A DNA stretch of 64,000 nt from Oreohelix idahoensis. Taxonomy: Eukaryota > Mollusca > Gastropoda > Stylommatophora > Oreohelicidae. The stretch covers positions 377,001 through 441,000 of the forward strand of contig JAMPIV010000581.1 in assembly GCA_024509875.1 (NCBI GenBank). Reading direction: 5' to 3'. This document shows positions 46,400 through 59,055 of the stretch, piece by piece. The position numbers were made by a program, and so were the translations under genes. How positions within the stretch are numbered: position 1 is the first letter of the stretch; the number at the start of each line of letters is the position of its first letter. Under the pieces are notes generated by a model. That model was not told where the DNA came from. It saw nothing but the letters and a program-made list of their open reading frames with translations, and did not search any database.

Positions 46400-47110
46400 A
46401 ATCATGTTAATGTAATAGAAAAACTTAGAATTAAATTGAAGAAAGTGAAGTAAGCCAACCAAACTCCAGCGTCTGCCAGCTATGATGGTGTGCGTGCCCT
46501 CTTGGTTACTCCGAGTAAATAGTTTTTGGTTAGTGATAATATTTGGCCAAAATATTCGGAGAATTTTCCTTGAGCAGATTGTGTAGAAGGAGGAGAGTTT
46601 CGACATTTCCGTCTCTGTAACTCTCCAGCATTCTGCACCATTGAGAAGCAAAGAAAGCATACAGCTCTCATATAATCTTAATTTGGTGTTTGTGCTGTAC
46701 TGGCTAGACTTCCACATGTTGTTGAAACTATCAAAGGTTGTTCTCGCTCTATTCATTCTGTTATTGATGTATTTGCTTGTTCCGCTGTCTGGTGTTACTT
46801 TGCATCCTAGGTATGTAAATGTGTACGTCTGTTCCAGCTTCTGGTTCCTTATTGTTATGAACTCGGGATTGCCCACATTGAGTGTCATGAACTCTGTCTT
46901 TAGACTGATGTTCAGATCCACCTGCTGGCTTTACTCATTCAGTCTATATGTTTTATCTTGAATGTGTTGATGTGAATGTGCGAGTTGTGCAATGTCATCT
47001 GCATATTCCAGATCTGCCAGTGTAGAAAACGTTGTCCATATAATTCCTCTTGGACTGCCCTCTGTTGTCTGGTGAATCACCCAGTCTATCGCTGTTAAAA
47101 ATAAAGTTGT
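46400..47110 (-). pseudogene. LINE reverse-transcriptase relict (minus strand) with YADD box
   Basis: In minus-strand order: GSPRGIIWTTFSTLADLEYADDIAQLAH with the RT catalytic YADD at 47005-46994, a stop, then LNISLKTEFMTLNV, FTYLGCKVTPDSGT, TKLRLYESCMLSLLLNGAEC and RKILRIFWPNIITNQKLFTR. This is the RT palm motif C and thumb/C-terminal region of an AP-endonuclease LINE. It is related to, but less worn than, the fragments at 8.4, 28.8 and 30.3 kb; frame changes occur near 46930 and near 46470. Upstream RT motifs are absent, so it is 5' truncated. Confidence 0.85.
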
Positions 47111-47189
47111 TGATAAACTAGCACAACATAAAATATGCGATATTTTTATAATTACTGCCCTGAACAGAATAATTCATTTTGGAGATTTG

Positions 47190-49690
47190 TGCAGAAATTA
47201 CTAATACATGTAATTATGGCAGTGGGAGAACATTATCTTTGATAATTGACGAGGGAATTATAATTTTGTCGCTTAACTAACACCAATTCGCAAGACAGCC
47301 TTGAAATTCCACGGAAGATTTTAAGCAAGAAATGAATGAAAAGATTGGACGTTCGAGAGCATGCAGGAAAGGAATGAAATGATTGAACAATCAGAGGAAA
47401 TGATAGACGTGATATGTGTATTTAAAGAAGAGATCTCAAACCCAGTCCGTACTCCCCGAAATCACTTCAAGATCTGCTAGTGCTGAGAAGTTGTTCAGAA
47501 GGCTACCTCTTATTTCTAGAAGTAATGAGCCTCAACACGATCAGGCAACAGAAGAGAAGTCATAATCTTTATGTCTTTATACTTTGCGTTGTGCCCGAAG
47601 GAAGATGGCTTTCCCAACAACTCGTATATAACCTTAAAAGTCCTTATCAAGATTAACAGTCCTTAATAAGGTGAGAAGCGTGTCACCTGGCATGAGCATA
47701 GCGTCTTCAATAACTAGTGTCACAGAAAATTGGGTCGATCTCTTTTCCTCCCTGGCAGTATTTAGTAACATTTTTGTGAGTGGACTAAATTACGTGCTTT
47801 GCTAAAATTAGGTACAGTTAATAACCCAGATGGGCCGGTCAGCGACCGAGCGTTGGGTTTACCTAATCTGTGGACAGATTACAGACAGGCACTTATCAGT
47901 CGGACACACCTGAGCGGAAATGTTGTAATAGTTTAGGCAGATGTAGGAAGTTATTTGTAAACATTGCCGAGAGAGGATCGGATGGTTTCATTCCATATTT
48001 GGGAGACATGACCTCTGCAGTAGCGCTCAGAAATGTCTATGGGGAAATAATTTGAATTACCCCACAATACACGCATGTTTGAAACGATTGGCAGACACTC
48101 GGAATCAAGGCACAACACCCCTTCCGATTGGAGCCATTCTTATCATCGTAAAAAAACAAATGCGGGGGAAAACAGACAATATATACTGACACTTCAGCCA
48201 GAGTAGAACACTCGCGCCAAGAAGACAACCAGGCCTTGCCAGAGTAAAGATTAAAATCAGTTTTCATTTATCAGACCGGACCTATTTTGAGTATTCTCAG
48301 GACTTAAAAGCCCAGCAAAATCTCTACCATTTTAACATGGAAAACCAGAATCTGAGTGAACTGAAACACAAGTCAAGTGGAAACTTACTACTAAAATAAC
48401 AACACCCCAGACCAAGTATAAGATGCCTCTACAAGTGCCTTTATTTATATGAGCCAGCAGTCTGTGAGCCTACAGATTGGCTTGGTGGTACCAGTTGAGG
48501 GTACTATTTTTGGAACAAGTGAGGGTATAAGTGGCCTGAAGTCGACGCTAGACACCATCATCAGACAGATTTTAGAGACGCGGGACCAGCTTTGCAGCGA
48601 CTCCCTGATTTTACTTGGAACGTGCTGCAATTCTTAATCTTGACCAGGGACGTGAGCATTCCAGTCATCTATATGTGAAGAACCAAAACATCAGCGGGAG
48701 CAGAAACCTCATTGGCAGCTAAGTAGTCAAACAAAAACTGCCAAGTGAAGCTTCCCTTTATATAATTCCCCATTAACGTCTTATGATCATGATCTATTTT
48801 TGTTAAAGAATATTCAATTTTAATAACTGTTAAAACCTAAGTGATTATTAAATTTGTTATTTTTATCTATCCAAATTTAAAGTTGATTTAATCATTTCAA
48901 TGTTTTGTATCCGCGTGACTCAGACAATTTCTTAAATACACTCAACTACTTAATAATAATAAAAGGAAGTTCGCTGAACTAACTCAGCTTGGGGCTTGAA
49001 CGAGTTAACGAATTATAAGATAACTATATCCTTCACAAACGTTGTAGGCAGAACTTAGAGTTAACGTGCTCAGCCAATGCAGCTTTGTTCTCGGTTTTCT
49101 GAATATCGTGTGAATTCTCCCTGGAGGTAGAAGCATCATTATCCTTCTACCTACAACTCTGCCAAGAGTAATCTTGTGCAAAGGTAGACACCTTTGAAGA
49201 CCCACATCAGTTACTCTTGAGTTTTGGCCACTGTTGGACCACTACTGCAGAGCTAAGGGGAGGCAACCCGTGACAACTAGATGTAACGATCGATGGAAGT
49301 CAACTACAACCACCTGCCACGCTAGTTAAGTTAATAACTCACAAACACAAACCACGATGTCAAAACCACAAAATGATCAAAAGGACTAACAGCCACGTTA
49401 TATTTTCTGTGAAAAAAAAATTTTATTCTGCCAAATATTTATTTATCAGAAATGCAAATTTTGTATTATACACTAGTAATAATTAAAGTGCATTGATTTT
49501 TTTTTTATAACTGCAGATATTGAATTTCTTAACTTCCCAGTTATAATTTTGTTGTAATAATTTCTTTAGATAGGGAATAACTACAAGCTGAAATGACATA
49601 CTAATATAAAACACCTGGAGCTTATGATAGATCTGGTTGAGAAGGTGACTTACCTATCAGTTCTCTTCTACAGCTAGCATCTGAACTGTT
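47190..49690. repeat. Dispersed repeat, copy 2 (partner of 4350-5790)
   Basis: Blocks shared in order with 4.35-5.79 kb: GCAGTGGGAGAACATT to AATTATAATTTTGTCGC (47208-47272), TTGCGTTGTGCCC-AAGGAAGATGGCTT (47585-47610), GGCATGAGCATAGCGTCTT (47690-47708), then after an interval of about 1.6 kb the AATTAAAGTGCATTGATTT to CCTATCAGTTCTCTTCTACAG region (49482-49676). The extra 1.6 kb here is probably a later insertion. No coding sense. Confidence 0.55.
49125..49255 (+). repeat. Short dispersed repeat, inverted relative to 50880-51010
   Basis: Contains ACTCTGCCAAGAGTAATC, CAAAGGTAGACACCTTTGAAG and ACTCTTGAGTTTTGGCCAC, which appear as reverse complements at 50880-51010. Worn copy, no coding sense. 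Confidence 0.75.
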
Positions 49691-50009
49691 TGATTTTCTT
49701 TTTGATTTTAAGGACCATCATTGCACACGTGACAACTCCATCAGTGCTTCCATCTACTCCCGTAGATCACACAATGAAGATCTCAGCACAGCGCACACAC
49801 CCTGTAGCATCAGCGAGGATCCCATTGTTTATACACAGGACTCACCTATTCTATGAGTATTTTACCATCTAGAAAGTCAAAATCTAGAACTAGCGTACAT
49901 GAATGAAGTTTAAAAAACTATAGGAACTGTGGGTTATGTTCCAGGTTTGGGTAAAGCGTAAGTGTGAATGCTAACTACTACGAATGGCTGAATCATTTAA
50001 TATAAGATT
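49691..50009. other. No supported gene
   Basis: Short frame at 49690-49872 without similarity; otherwise AT-rich. Confidence 0.35.
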
Positions 50010-50640
50010 ATAAAATTGTTGCAGTTTGTACATGATGTTGATATATTGAGAACTTGGAACAATCTAACTAAATTATGCAAGGATCTATAAAATCAAATAA
50101 ATAAAGTACACGCGCAGATGACTAAATGGGGATTTAAACTGTATGCAATCAGACAGCAGAAATGATGATCTTCAGTAGATGTTGGGTTGTTAAAAGTATG
50201 ATTATTATAGACTTAAATAAACATGGTCAACACATTAGTACAGCCCAAACCATCAAATACCTAAGAATGACACAAGACCATAAGATGAACTAGAATTAAC
50301 ACATCACTAAACTGGTGCAGTAATTAGAGGATTACCTACCATGGCAAGATGTTTGAAAGGATACAGAGATGGTTTAAACTTTTAATGAATGATTATCTTC
50401 TACAAATCTTTCATTAAAGAAAAAAAAAGACTATTAAAGTACGGAATATGATTCTGTAATAAATAATTACAAGATTAAATTAGACATATATCAGCAACAA
50501 GCATTGTGTGCAATAACAGGGGCACTCACACCAACATTGAGTAGTGCTCTGGAGGAGGTTTACGAGTCCTATTTTTGGAGAAAGGAATTAAGACTAAATT
50601 ACATCATCAAAGCTATGTTTGACAAACTCATCATTATCAT
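50010..50640 (+). pseudogene. LINE relict of Jockey/CR1-like type (RT C-terminal region)
   Basis: Broken plus-strand reading with QMTKWGFKLYA, DLNKHGQHIS, TIKYLRMTQD and, best preserved at 50480-50610, QQQALCAITGALTPTLSSAL followed by RKELRLNYI. These fit the region after the YADD box in Jockey-type LINEs (W--KW-F-----KT--I-FS, IKFLG-T-D, I-Y-ALRI-TGA---TP-SAL, RR--L---Y). Many stops. Confidence 0.65.
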
Positions 50641-50879
50641 CATCATCAGTTGCTATTTCCACATTAAAGGTCGGCTGCTATGGATCTCCAACACCTTGTC
50701 TCTTGTCATGATGGTGCACTCTCACTGACGCATTACTGTCTATCTCTCAATGTTATCTTCCCACTAAGAGCGATATCTTCTGAAACATCTGCCATCATAT
50801 CCCGCTTTCATTCATGTTTTCAGCTAGGACTTATGTCTCGTTATGTGGCCAAATTAATTAAGCTGTTGTCACGGATTGC
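50641..50879. other. No supported gene
   Basis: Begins with a short (ATC)n run; no similarity recognised. Confidence 0.35.
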
Positions 50880-51010
50880 ATCTCCTGCTTTGCAGTAGTG
50901 GTCTAAGTGTGGCCAAAACTCAAGAGTATCTAATATGGGCCTTCAAAGGTGTCTACCTTCGCACACGATTACTCTTGGCAGAGTGGTAGATAGAAGGATA
51001 ATGATGCTTC
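50880..51010 (-). repeat. Short dispersed repeat, inverted copy of 49125-49255
   Basis: GTGGCCAAAACTCAAGAGTA, CTTCAAAGGTGTCTACCTT and GATTACTCTTGGCAGAGTGG are the reverse complement of the landmarks at 49125-49255, with about 10-15% difference by eye. Confidence 0.75.
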
Positions 51011-54000
51011 TTGAATATGGTTTCATTTATATCTACACTTGTTGAACAGTTTGAAACGTTTATTAATTTTAAAGTGAATATATTTACATAAACATTTACA
51101 CATCTTTCCCTCCCTGCTCCATATGGAACTTAGGACTACTTATGCTTTTAGTTCTCTATAAGAAACTAGCGATAAAGCAGTCACCATCCCTTGCAGTGGT
51201 GGTTCATGAAATCATCATTCTATACTGTGGTGGGTTTTGATGTTAAAAGAGATAAATATTACTTGTCTACAGAGTGAAGTCAGCTATGCAAGTCCCTGAG
51301 TCTAATAGTTGATGATGATGTTCTCAGGGTACCTGACTGCTACCACCCTACGACCTCAATCTGCGATATATTTTAAGTCTATTTTATATTCTGGTGTCTG
51401 TTTGTTTATATGGCTTGATGTCTAGGGTAATGCAAAATTTAATGGTGAGTGTATGACAACAAACACAACTTAACTCATTGAAAAGGGATTAAACAAGTCA
51501 GTGGTTAAAGTTAGAATAGTATTTTACAATTTATAATTTCCTGTACCTCAAATCCTTTTTTTTTTTTTTTGGTACAGTAATGTTTAAAACTCAAAATGGA
51601 ATGGAAATATATTTACAGTTTTAATTAAGTTTTAAGGACAACTTGTCCTTAAATGTCAAAATGTAAATGTTTATAACATGGAATTCCCTGATGAAGCACT
51701 AGATCCTATGACTGGTCACGATTATGAGGAACGACTTTTCTCATCACTTCCTAAGACTGTTTTATTGCAATAGTGGAGAGTTAATGTTAAATGAACACTC
51801 AGTAAGCCCGTAGAAGGTTTGGCTTAACTGAATTTCCTTGAGCAATAGTTAATGACTTTCTCAACAACAGTACATTCGTCACGACAGTGAGATTTGGAGA
51901 CTGCTTCAGCACTCTGGCTTCAGAATATAGGCAAATAAACACTGTTGCCTCGAACTCTGCAGCTCCAGTATTACTTTGTGGCACACTGAGTATTATAGGA
52001 TGTAACCCTGCAATAAGAGGATTAAGGCCTCCTAAGTACTTATACATAAATCTCTCCACAACTAACAACTAAGCATCATTAAACAGTTTAAGATCAGCTT
52101 CCTGTGCTAAACAAATAGCTATCGTCCCTATCTTATTCTGTGACTGCTTCATACTCAGGTAATCTTCAATATCATCAGTATAATACATTCCTTTCATAGG
52201 AAATCATAGTTATTTTTCAAAGTCATGTGAAACACTGTGACTTTCCGAAGACGGCCAGTGGTTTGCTGGTCTTACAGTCATAATATTATAGATCAATTTT
52301 CAAACATCATGTACTTTCAGTTGCTCCATATTATACATAGACATGCCTGTCGCAAGCTTCCATAATGGCAAATGTCGCACACTACAAATTTTTGGTTGGG
52401 CGCCTATCTATGTTGTCCTCTACATATCAATAATACATATACATATCAATAATAATGTTTATCTTACCGCAATCAATGAAATATTTTACACATATAAGGT
52501 TAACCGGCGATCAATAGGTCAAGCTGAGATCGCCACTAGCCAGAACAGCAAAGGCAATGGGTCATGAATTCCTTGTGTCTGATGATAACCTTACTGTTTA
52601 AATTTTATCTTCAAGTGGCAACTAAGCGTTAGCAAAACGTTCGTTATATCCCCTCGTTAGTTATGCTCCCCTAAACCAATCAGATCAGGGTAAGCCGACT
52701 TGACTCTCTTTTCAAAGTACACATTAAAAAAAGTGACATCCCCAGATTTTCAAAGTTGAGTGGATATCACTGTGTCTGTCTTTCTGTCTTTCATTTTTAT
52801 TTTCTACGATATTTATGTTAATATCTAACCGATTTTAATGGAGAAAAGCAATTATTAACCAGACGACTGTCTGTCATCTAGCCATTACGATTTTATTTCT
52901 CCCTTTATCATAGTTTTCATTTTTGTATTTATTCCCCCTTCAGTTTTTCAAATATTCTACTTTTCTCTACGGTAAGATACTATATCATAATGAGTAATAT
53001 GATATTCCTAATAACCAAGTATTATCATTTCAGTTGACAACTGTCCTTTCTTTTCCTTTATTATTCAGTTAGAATACGATACTTCATCTATGTTTCTTTT
53101 GCCACCGTTTTCGCTACCCTTCCCAATTTGGTTACTTAGTTTCACTTTCACAATGCATACGCTAGCTTAGGTTTTCCTCCGTGTTAACCCCCCCCCCCCC
53201 CCCCGCTTATTTTTTTCTCTCTCTCTCGCTTATTCTAAGATAATGAAACATGCTTTTGGCCGGTCGCCAACCGTGTTTATGTTAGATTTAATTTCCAAGA
53301 CGGAGAGGGACCAAGGCGGTTGGGTTTTGAGATGGGGTATCATCGCGTGCATTAGCAAAGTCAAATGTTTTATTCAAACCTTAACTGTTGGGAAAAAAAT
53401 GTTCCCTAACAACCGTTTCTAAGGCACTAGTTGCTTTTCAAACGCCAGCCTCTCGTTTTCGTTTTGTGTTACCATAAGCAAGTCCTTAACGTCAACTGTC
53501 ACATTATGTGCTATTAATAGATTTTTAAAAAACGCTTTAGTCAAGGTTTCATTCCTCCCTCTCTCCTTCACTCCTCCTTTTTTTCTATCACTCTTTTGGG
53601 GAACGAAACACGTGTTATGTTATTTTAAGTCTTTGGACAGAGGAACGAAAAAGCTAGTTGTTTTGGTATCGTTCACTTTGGCGTTATTGCTTTTTCAAAT
53701 CCAGCGCTAGGCGCAGGCGTGGGCGATGACTTTGGGCAAACACGGGCGGGGTGGTAAATTTACTTGGCGTAGGGGTTAAATATGACTGTATTTGGTGATT
53801 GTATCACTGATCTCGCTACATATACGGTGAGGTTGCCATCCTCAAATGACTTGGACATCCATTAGCGATTTTTACATCTTAATATTCACATGGCAATAGT
53901 TTACATGTTAGTAATGAAAAAATATAAAATGTAAAATGCACAACTTACGCCAATCCTGGCTCACAGACATTTTGCTCAGATGAATAAAAGGCACTGGCAG

Positions 54001-54054
54001 ATGCCTTAATTTCCACGTGTTCTTGGGGTTGTTACTTTTACAAGACAATTCCCT
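51011..54054. other. No supported gene over about 3 kb
   Basis: AT-rich throughout, with T-rich and C-rich runs (T20 near 51557, C15 at 53189-53204, then TCTCTC). The mirror frames at 51799-52072 and other short frames lack family similarity. I see no splice-bounded exon pattern and no clear transposon protein. Confidence 0.5.
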
Positions 54055-54459
54055 CTATGACTCCGTGTATTCAGTTTCCTCAGATTCCGGTTCCTTATTA
54101 AAAATGATCGTTTTCCTGGGCTGTGTAAGTCTTTCCAAAATACTCCAATAAAAGTCCGGCCTGATAAATGGATTTCTGAATTCTAACTTCTGGCAGTCTG
54201 GTTGTGTCGTCTTGGCAAGGGATTTCTCACAGTGAACTAGATTAGCAGGTCTGCCCCCGCATTTGTTTGTTTCGAGGCTAATCAGACCGCCAATCGTTTT
54301 CAAACATGTATGTCGTGTGGGAAAATTTAAAATATGTCCGACATGGAAAAATACTGTACATGATGCAGAGGTCACCTCTCCCATATATGGTAATAAAACA
54401 TCCGATTGCCTGGCAAGCAAACTCAGCAACACATCTGTAACCTCATACGACAATGTGTC
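54055..54459 (-). other. Unassigned Cys-containing open frame, possible host exon
   Basis: A minus-strand frame of about 134 codons between stops, with no convincing ATG at its head (a TTG lies near 54453). It contains SASCTVFFHVGHIL, FPTRHTCLK, ETNKCGGRPANLVHC and TQPDCQ, so five regularly spaced Cys, and ends with an acidic tail ESEETEYTES. The composition is unlike the AT-rich noise around it and the Cys pattern recalls an extracellular domain, but I do not recognise the family. A terminal coding exon entered through an acceptor near 54462 is possible; the polypyrimidine tract there is weak. Confidence 0.25.
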
Positions 54460-55369
54460 TCAGATGTAACAAATTATTACTTCCATATAAAGTAATGTCT
54501 TCGTGAAAGTCGGACAGGAAACGATTATGTAATTTATGTCTGTTCAAAATGTGTCGCACAGCTTAGCACACACAATCCGTCTCTTTACCACCTTGGCGAA
54601 GATGCACCCTTGCCTTATTAGCGATTAAAAAAATACGCTGGGGCGATTTTAGTGTTAATCTGTCGCGGCCAAGGTTTGGTACACGAGAATTTACCAACTT
54701 GACTGCCGTTTCAATATTGCATCACCTGTCTACCATATCAGCAAGGATGGGCAGATAAACAGACAAGTCGAATTATTACTAAAACGAGTATACGAATGAA
54801 AGTACAAAATATCTGCTACATAGCAGAGAAAGAAAGAGGTGCCGACCCTGGGAAAGCACGTAAATAGTCAGTACAACAAATATAACTGATTACTGCCGTA
54901 GTGAAAGAGAGATCGAGAAGGGGTCGCCCCAAATCCATCTCGTGACATCTGTCGAATTTTGATCGCTTTCATTAATTCTCTTTTCATTCATAAGTTGTCT
55001 AGGACCTCGTTATTTGTTTTCTTACTTTTAGTCCCATGAGTACAAGTAAGCATCAAACAAAGTAGAGGTGTATGGGGGAACATGTACAACTGGATACTCT
55101 AAACAGATCAGTTAATAATAGTAGTCTATACAAGCACACTGTGAGCTAAAGACGGTACAGATATCCCCGTGGTAGAAATACTTAGGAAAACAGATGATAC
55201 CGAATGTTTCAGAAAAAACAAGTATGTACAACAAATATAAAAAAAAACAACATGGCAGCATACAGCACACACATTAGGATCCGAGAGAGAGGATTACAAA
55301 TTAAGGAAAGGCATATAAATAACCAACATTAGAAATAGTAAAAGGATATAGCATGATAGAAAATAAATT
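54460..55369. other. No supported gene
   Basis: Mixed sequence; the right end may hold worn upstream parts of the LINE RNase H relict that begins near 55370. Confidence 0.4.
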
Positions 55370-55935
55370 CATTTTCACTGTAGAGATGCTGGAAATTCTA
55401 TAGCGCTAGAAATCATCTCCAGCAAACCTCCACAGAGACTGACAATTGTAACTGACTCATCCTCAGCAAGTCAAGCTCTAAGAAACATACAAGAATTCTG
55501 TAGACTAAATATAGCAGCAGAAATATTTCTGGTTAATACATATCTATATAACAGAGAATGTTTAGTTGTAATAGTTTGGTTACTTTCACATGGTGTTATA
55601 GAAGGAAATGAAAGAGAAGATAAAGTAAAGAAAAGCAGATCTGCTTAAAAGTAACTAATGTAAACAATAGTAGGTCAGAGGTCAAATAAAAATTCCAGCA
55701 AAAAGAAACTTCTGAGGCTACAACCAAGAACGAGGTATTTCAGAATAAAAAACTTCACTGTGTGAATGTCTTCAAGACATCAATATACAGTTTATACTAA
55801 AATGTAAGGGGCATGAACAATACAGAATCCCACTATTAGATTATTTACACGCATGTATTTCACCCTTAACTATAGAACAGGTATTAATAACAGAAAGACC
55901 TAGTCAACTGTACGCTATAGGCAGTTTTTAACAAG
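55370..55935 (+). pseudogene. LINE relict: RNase H domain and C-terminal tail
   Basis: Plus-strand reading, frames broken: FTVEMLEIL (usual F-AEL-AI), ALEIISSKPPQRLTIVTDSS with SASQAL (the catalytic TDS), VWLLSHGVIEGNEREDKVKK (usual WVPSH-GI-GNE-AD--AK), then at 55770-55935 FILKCKGHEQYR-PLLDYLHA and TIEQVL. This is the RNase H domain and Cys-poor tail of a Jockey/I-like LINE. It may be a remnant of the same family as 50010-50640. Confidence 0.7.
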
Positions 55936-56450
55936 GACATATATAAACATACAATAACTAGTAAGAGTATGACAGTAAAGTAAGGTTCTAGTACAAATTT
56001 TACAAATGACAGCAAAAGAATAACTTGAATATCTACCCAATCACCTGAACCTTTCAAAAACCCAGCATTTCCCCCAGCCCCCTTTATCTTTTACACCATA
56101 ACACGTATAAAGGGATTACCATTTTAGGACAACGAAAAAACACAGATGCACATAGACACACACAATTTGAAAATTTTAATTAACTCTGTTTATGTAGACA
56201 GATGCCACATTCAATAATCTGTAACTGAAAATACTATATGTAATTAGTTGCACTAAATATCCTAATTGAAATCCTATCAGAAGTTGAACGGGATAATGGT
56301 CTTCATGAGATTAAAAAAACGTTTTTAATGTTTAGAAGATCGTAAATATAATTATAGTTGCCAATGACATATAAATACTTGCGCAGAAAGATGTAAGACT
56401 TAGTATCAGTAGATATAAGGAAATGAATTAAAGAATTGGTGTGTAAGACT

Positions 56451-56452
<2 letters not shown>
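55936..56452. other. No supported gene
   Basis: AT-rich, no similarity seen. Confidence 0.4.
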
Positions 56453-56487
<35 letters not shown>

Positions 56488-56513
56488 AGTTATAAAGAGA
56501 GATAGATATATAT

Positions 56514-56559
<46 letters not shown>
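56453..56559 (+). repeat. (CA)n and (GA)n microsatellites
   Basis: CA run at 56453-56484, an interrupted GATA/GAGA stretch, then a GA run at 56514-56559. Confidence 0.96.
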
Positions 56560-56561
<2 letters not shown>

Positions 56562-57771
56562 GCAGCCAAACTTTAATGGTATCTTTGTTGCAGTACAAAG
56601 ATGATAACAGGCCTATACAAGCCAGAAACCAAACACACTTGTCAAGGTCGAGAATAGGAAATAGCTTAGCAAATGAAAAATCAAATGAAGAGATCATAAT
56701 GAGGAGCTTATTTACAGATCATCTCCAGTTATATCCCCATGCATCCAGGATGCAGAGAGGTGGTAAATAATTGTAGTGAACTAAGTAAAGAAGAAGTGAC
56801 GTAAATCAGCACGTTTCTGCATGATAGTGTCGTGGAATATTCTAATCCACATATATAAATTATTAGGTAAATATGAAGCCTAACAAATAAAATTAATAAA
56901 GAAAAGAGCAATGGTAAAATAACAGTGCTGTCACAAAGAAGGTACTCGAAATCCCCCTTGTTTTCTGCTTCGTCTGCAAATTGTAACGCTTTCACGTTGA
57001 TAGTAAAAGCTTACTGTAGTATTACCCACTTTCTTCAATGAAACGTGTGCTGTATTTCTTGGAAAAACATTGAGAGGCACCCTGCGTAATGACCTAAATT
57101 AATCCTAACATTAATTATATTACGTTACCAAAACGAACGAACAGATGGACTCAAATAGAAAGAGAGAGAGGGGCGAATGAAATCAGGAACGCATGCAAAA
57201 TTAAACACGCGTCGCGCGATACACAATTACTACTATCACGCGTGTTAGGCTACATGCACTAACTTTTTCGGACGGACAGTGATAAATTCACTACCCTTCC
57301 CAGAGTTAGGTTTTAAAATCACAAAAAACGCTTATTAGGAAAGATAACATTATATGGGTTTACGTTTGAAAACATTACAGTACCCAGACAGCACATCTTC
57401 GAAACAGGAGGTAGAAGGAATTGCATATTTTGAACGCAGCCACGTAGCTCTTTTAAATTTGGATATTTGGGTTCCTTAGGGCTTGCTGACAAAGAATATG
57501 TAAAACGTTACGCAAATAGTCCAGGAATTAATAAATTATAACCAAAATAAAATAGTGGGGATGCCTGACAACATAAAATCATTTCTGCTCATAAAATTTT
57601 TTATAACGTGTTTGAAAAAACCTTACGTTACAGAAATAGCCTACCATGTAAACTCCAAATTGATTGGAGCGCAACAAATGAAAGACTAACCACGATTGGT
57701 CGGACTATAAATACTATCTTTCGTTGTTAGGGGAGACGTGGAAAGGTAACATTTTTTCAAACACTTGTCGA
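56560..57771. other. No supported gene
   Basis: AT-rich with short frames (56576-56770, 56729-56995) that lack similarity. Confidence 0.4.
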
Positions 57772-58160
57772 AACGTGGCCTCATTGGCTAGACTCGCTGA
57801 TATACTCACTTAGGAGCGTTAGTTCGAGACCACTAGTGCAAATAAGCTTGATAAAGCAACAGTGCGTTGAAGCCAGCTCATATTTTGCTAAATAAAAGCC
57901 TGGAACATAAGCAGATGGGAATTTGTGCCAGAATTCATTGCTAATCAACGTATCTGTGTTTATTCTATGAATTGTGGGACCGTGGTCTTGATGGTATTGA
58001 GCAGCACCTGGTTAGAGCTTTGCTGAATCCAGAGTCGGACAGCATACTCCTTGGTCCATCTAGCTATCAGTGAGGTGTCTCCAGAGCCCAGGGGAGAATT
58101 CGAGCAGAAGAGTCTTTTCCTGCCGCCATCACGCAAGATAAGCTGATGTGACCCGCTGAG
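57772..58160 (+). mobile_element. Possible tRNA-derived SINE
   Basis: GTGGCCTCATTGGCTAGAC resembles a Pol III A box in tRNA context (TGGC--AGTGG-TAGA), and GTTCGAGACC 46 bases downstream fits a B box; this spacing is that of a tRNA. No cloverleaf is complete, so it is not a tRNA gene. A body of some 300 bases with AGCAGCACCTGGTTAGAGC and GAGGTGTCTCCAGAGCCCAG follows. The right end is not determined. Confidence 0.4.
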
Positions 58161-58193
58161 CTCAACATTATGTACCCCGTCTTAAAATGACTT

Positions 58194-58855
58194 TGTAACA
58201 TAAACTTAAGAGGGGAAGTAAATTGTGTTAATATCAGGAACTGAGAACATCTCCGATACTAGTTTCCTTAAGACAAACTATTGAAGTCATGATGACAAAT
58301 ACCAACAGAGCTTGAACAAAAAACCAAACCAGTATTACCTCATTTTACTACTACACAACTGTCACACATAGGATATTTGTAATAATATATGTCACTACAA
58401 TATTCATATTAATACATTCTGTACATAACTTGTAATTAAAATTGATTGTGATTCCTGGTTCCTTTGTATTCGAATCAGGACACACATATTCATTCATGAC
58501 AGAAATGAATACATATTGTTATTTGAAAAGTTATCAGTGACTTCTTTAAGATATCCTTGTAGAGTGTTTTATGTATGTGAGTGTCACAGTGTTGTCAAGT
58601 GTAGTGGAATAAATTAAATTGTTTATCTGTCTGTTGTTGTTTTGACTTACACTTCATCATACACATACCCTAGACATATAACGTAGTCATCACACTATTC
58701 CAGAATAATTCTGACTGAGATATATATATATATGTGGCAGCAAGTAAGGTTATCTATAATACACTACTCTCATTAGATATAGATACCTTCACAGCTGATC
58801 TCAGTCAGTACACTAAGTCCCCCTATAAATATTTATAACATCTCATCTCACCACA
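58194..58855 (+). repeat. Candidate 5' LTR of element D
   Basis: A TGTAACATAAACTTAAGAGG start at 58194 and a CA end at 58855, five bases before the primer site. AATAAATTAAATT near 58609 could be a polyadenylation signal. The matching 3' LTR is outside the window, so the left boundary is a guess. Confidence 0.4.
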
Positions 58856-58860
58856 TATAT

Positions 58861-58878
58861 TGGGGGCTCGTCCGGGAT
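58861..58878 (+). promoter_or_regulatory. Primer binding site for tRNA-Pro (element D)
   Basis: TGGGGGCTCGTCCGGGAT is complementary to the 18 nucleotides at the 3' end of tRNA-Pro; the same 18-mer is the well-known primer site of gammaretroviruses. It fixes the LTR-internal junction of element D. Confidence 0.9.
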
Positions 58879-59055
58879 TTTGAATCTTTCCCTATTAAAA
58901 ATATTGGGGGTAATTCACTTCAGGGAATATAAGAATTAAAAGGTATCCTTGGGTGGAATTAAATAAGGTTGAGCTCACGGTGCCTGTGTTGTCCATTAGA
59001 TATATTTAGAGATTAAATTGTTGGTTAGACATTGTAGAAATTTACCTGATAGACA

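Noticed and set aside
46379..46961. Plus-strand frame of 106 codons at 46641-46961
   Set aside because: Shadow of the minus-strand LINE RT relict.
57772..57850. Functional tRNA gene
   Set aside because: A- and B-box-like sequences exist, but arms do not pair into a full cloverleaf and no clear anticodon loop is seen.
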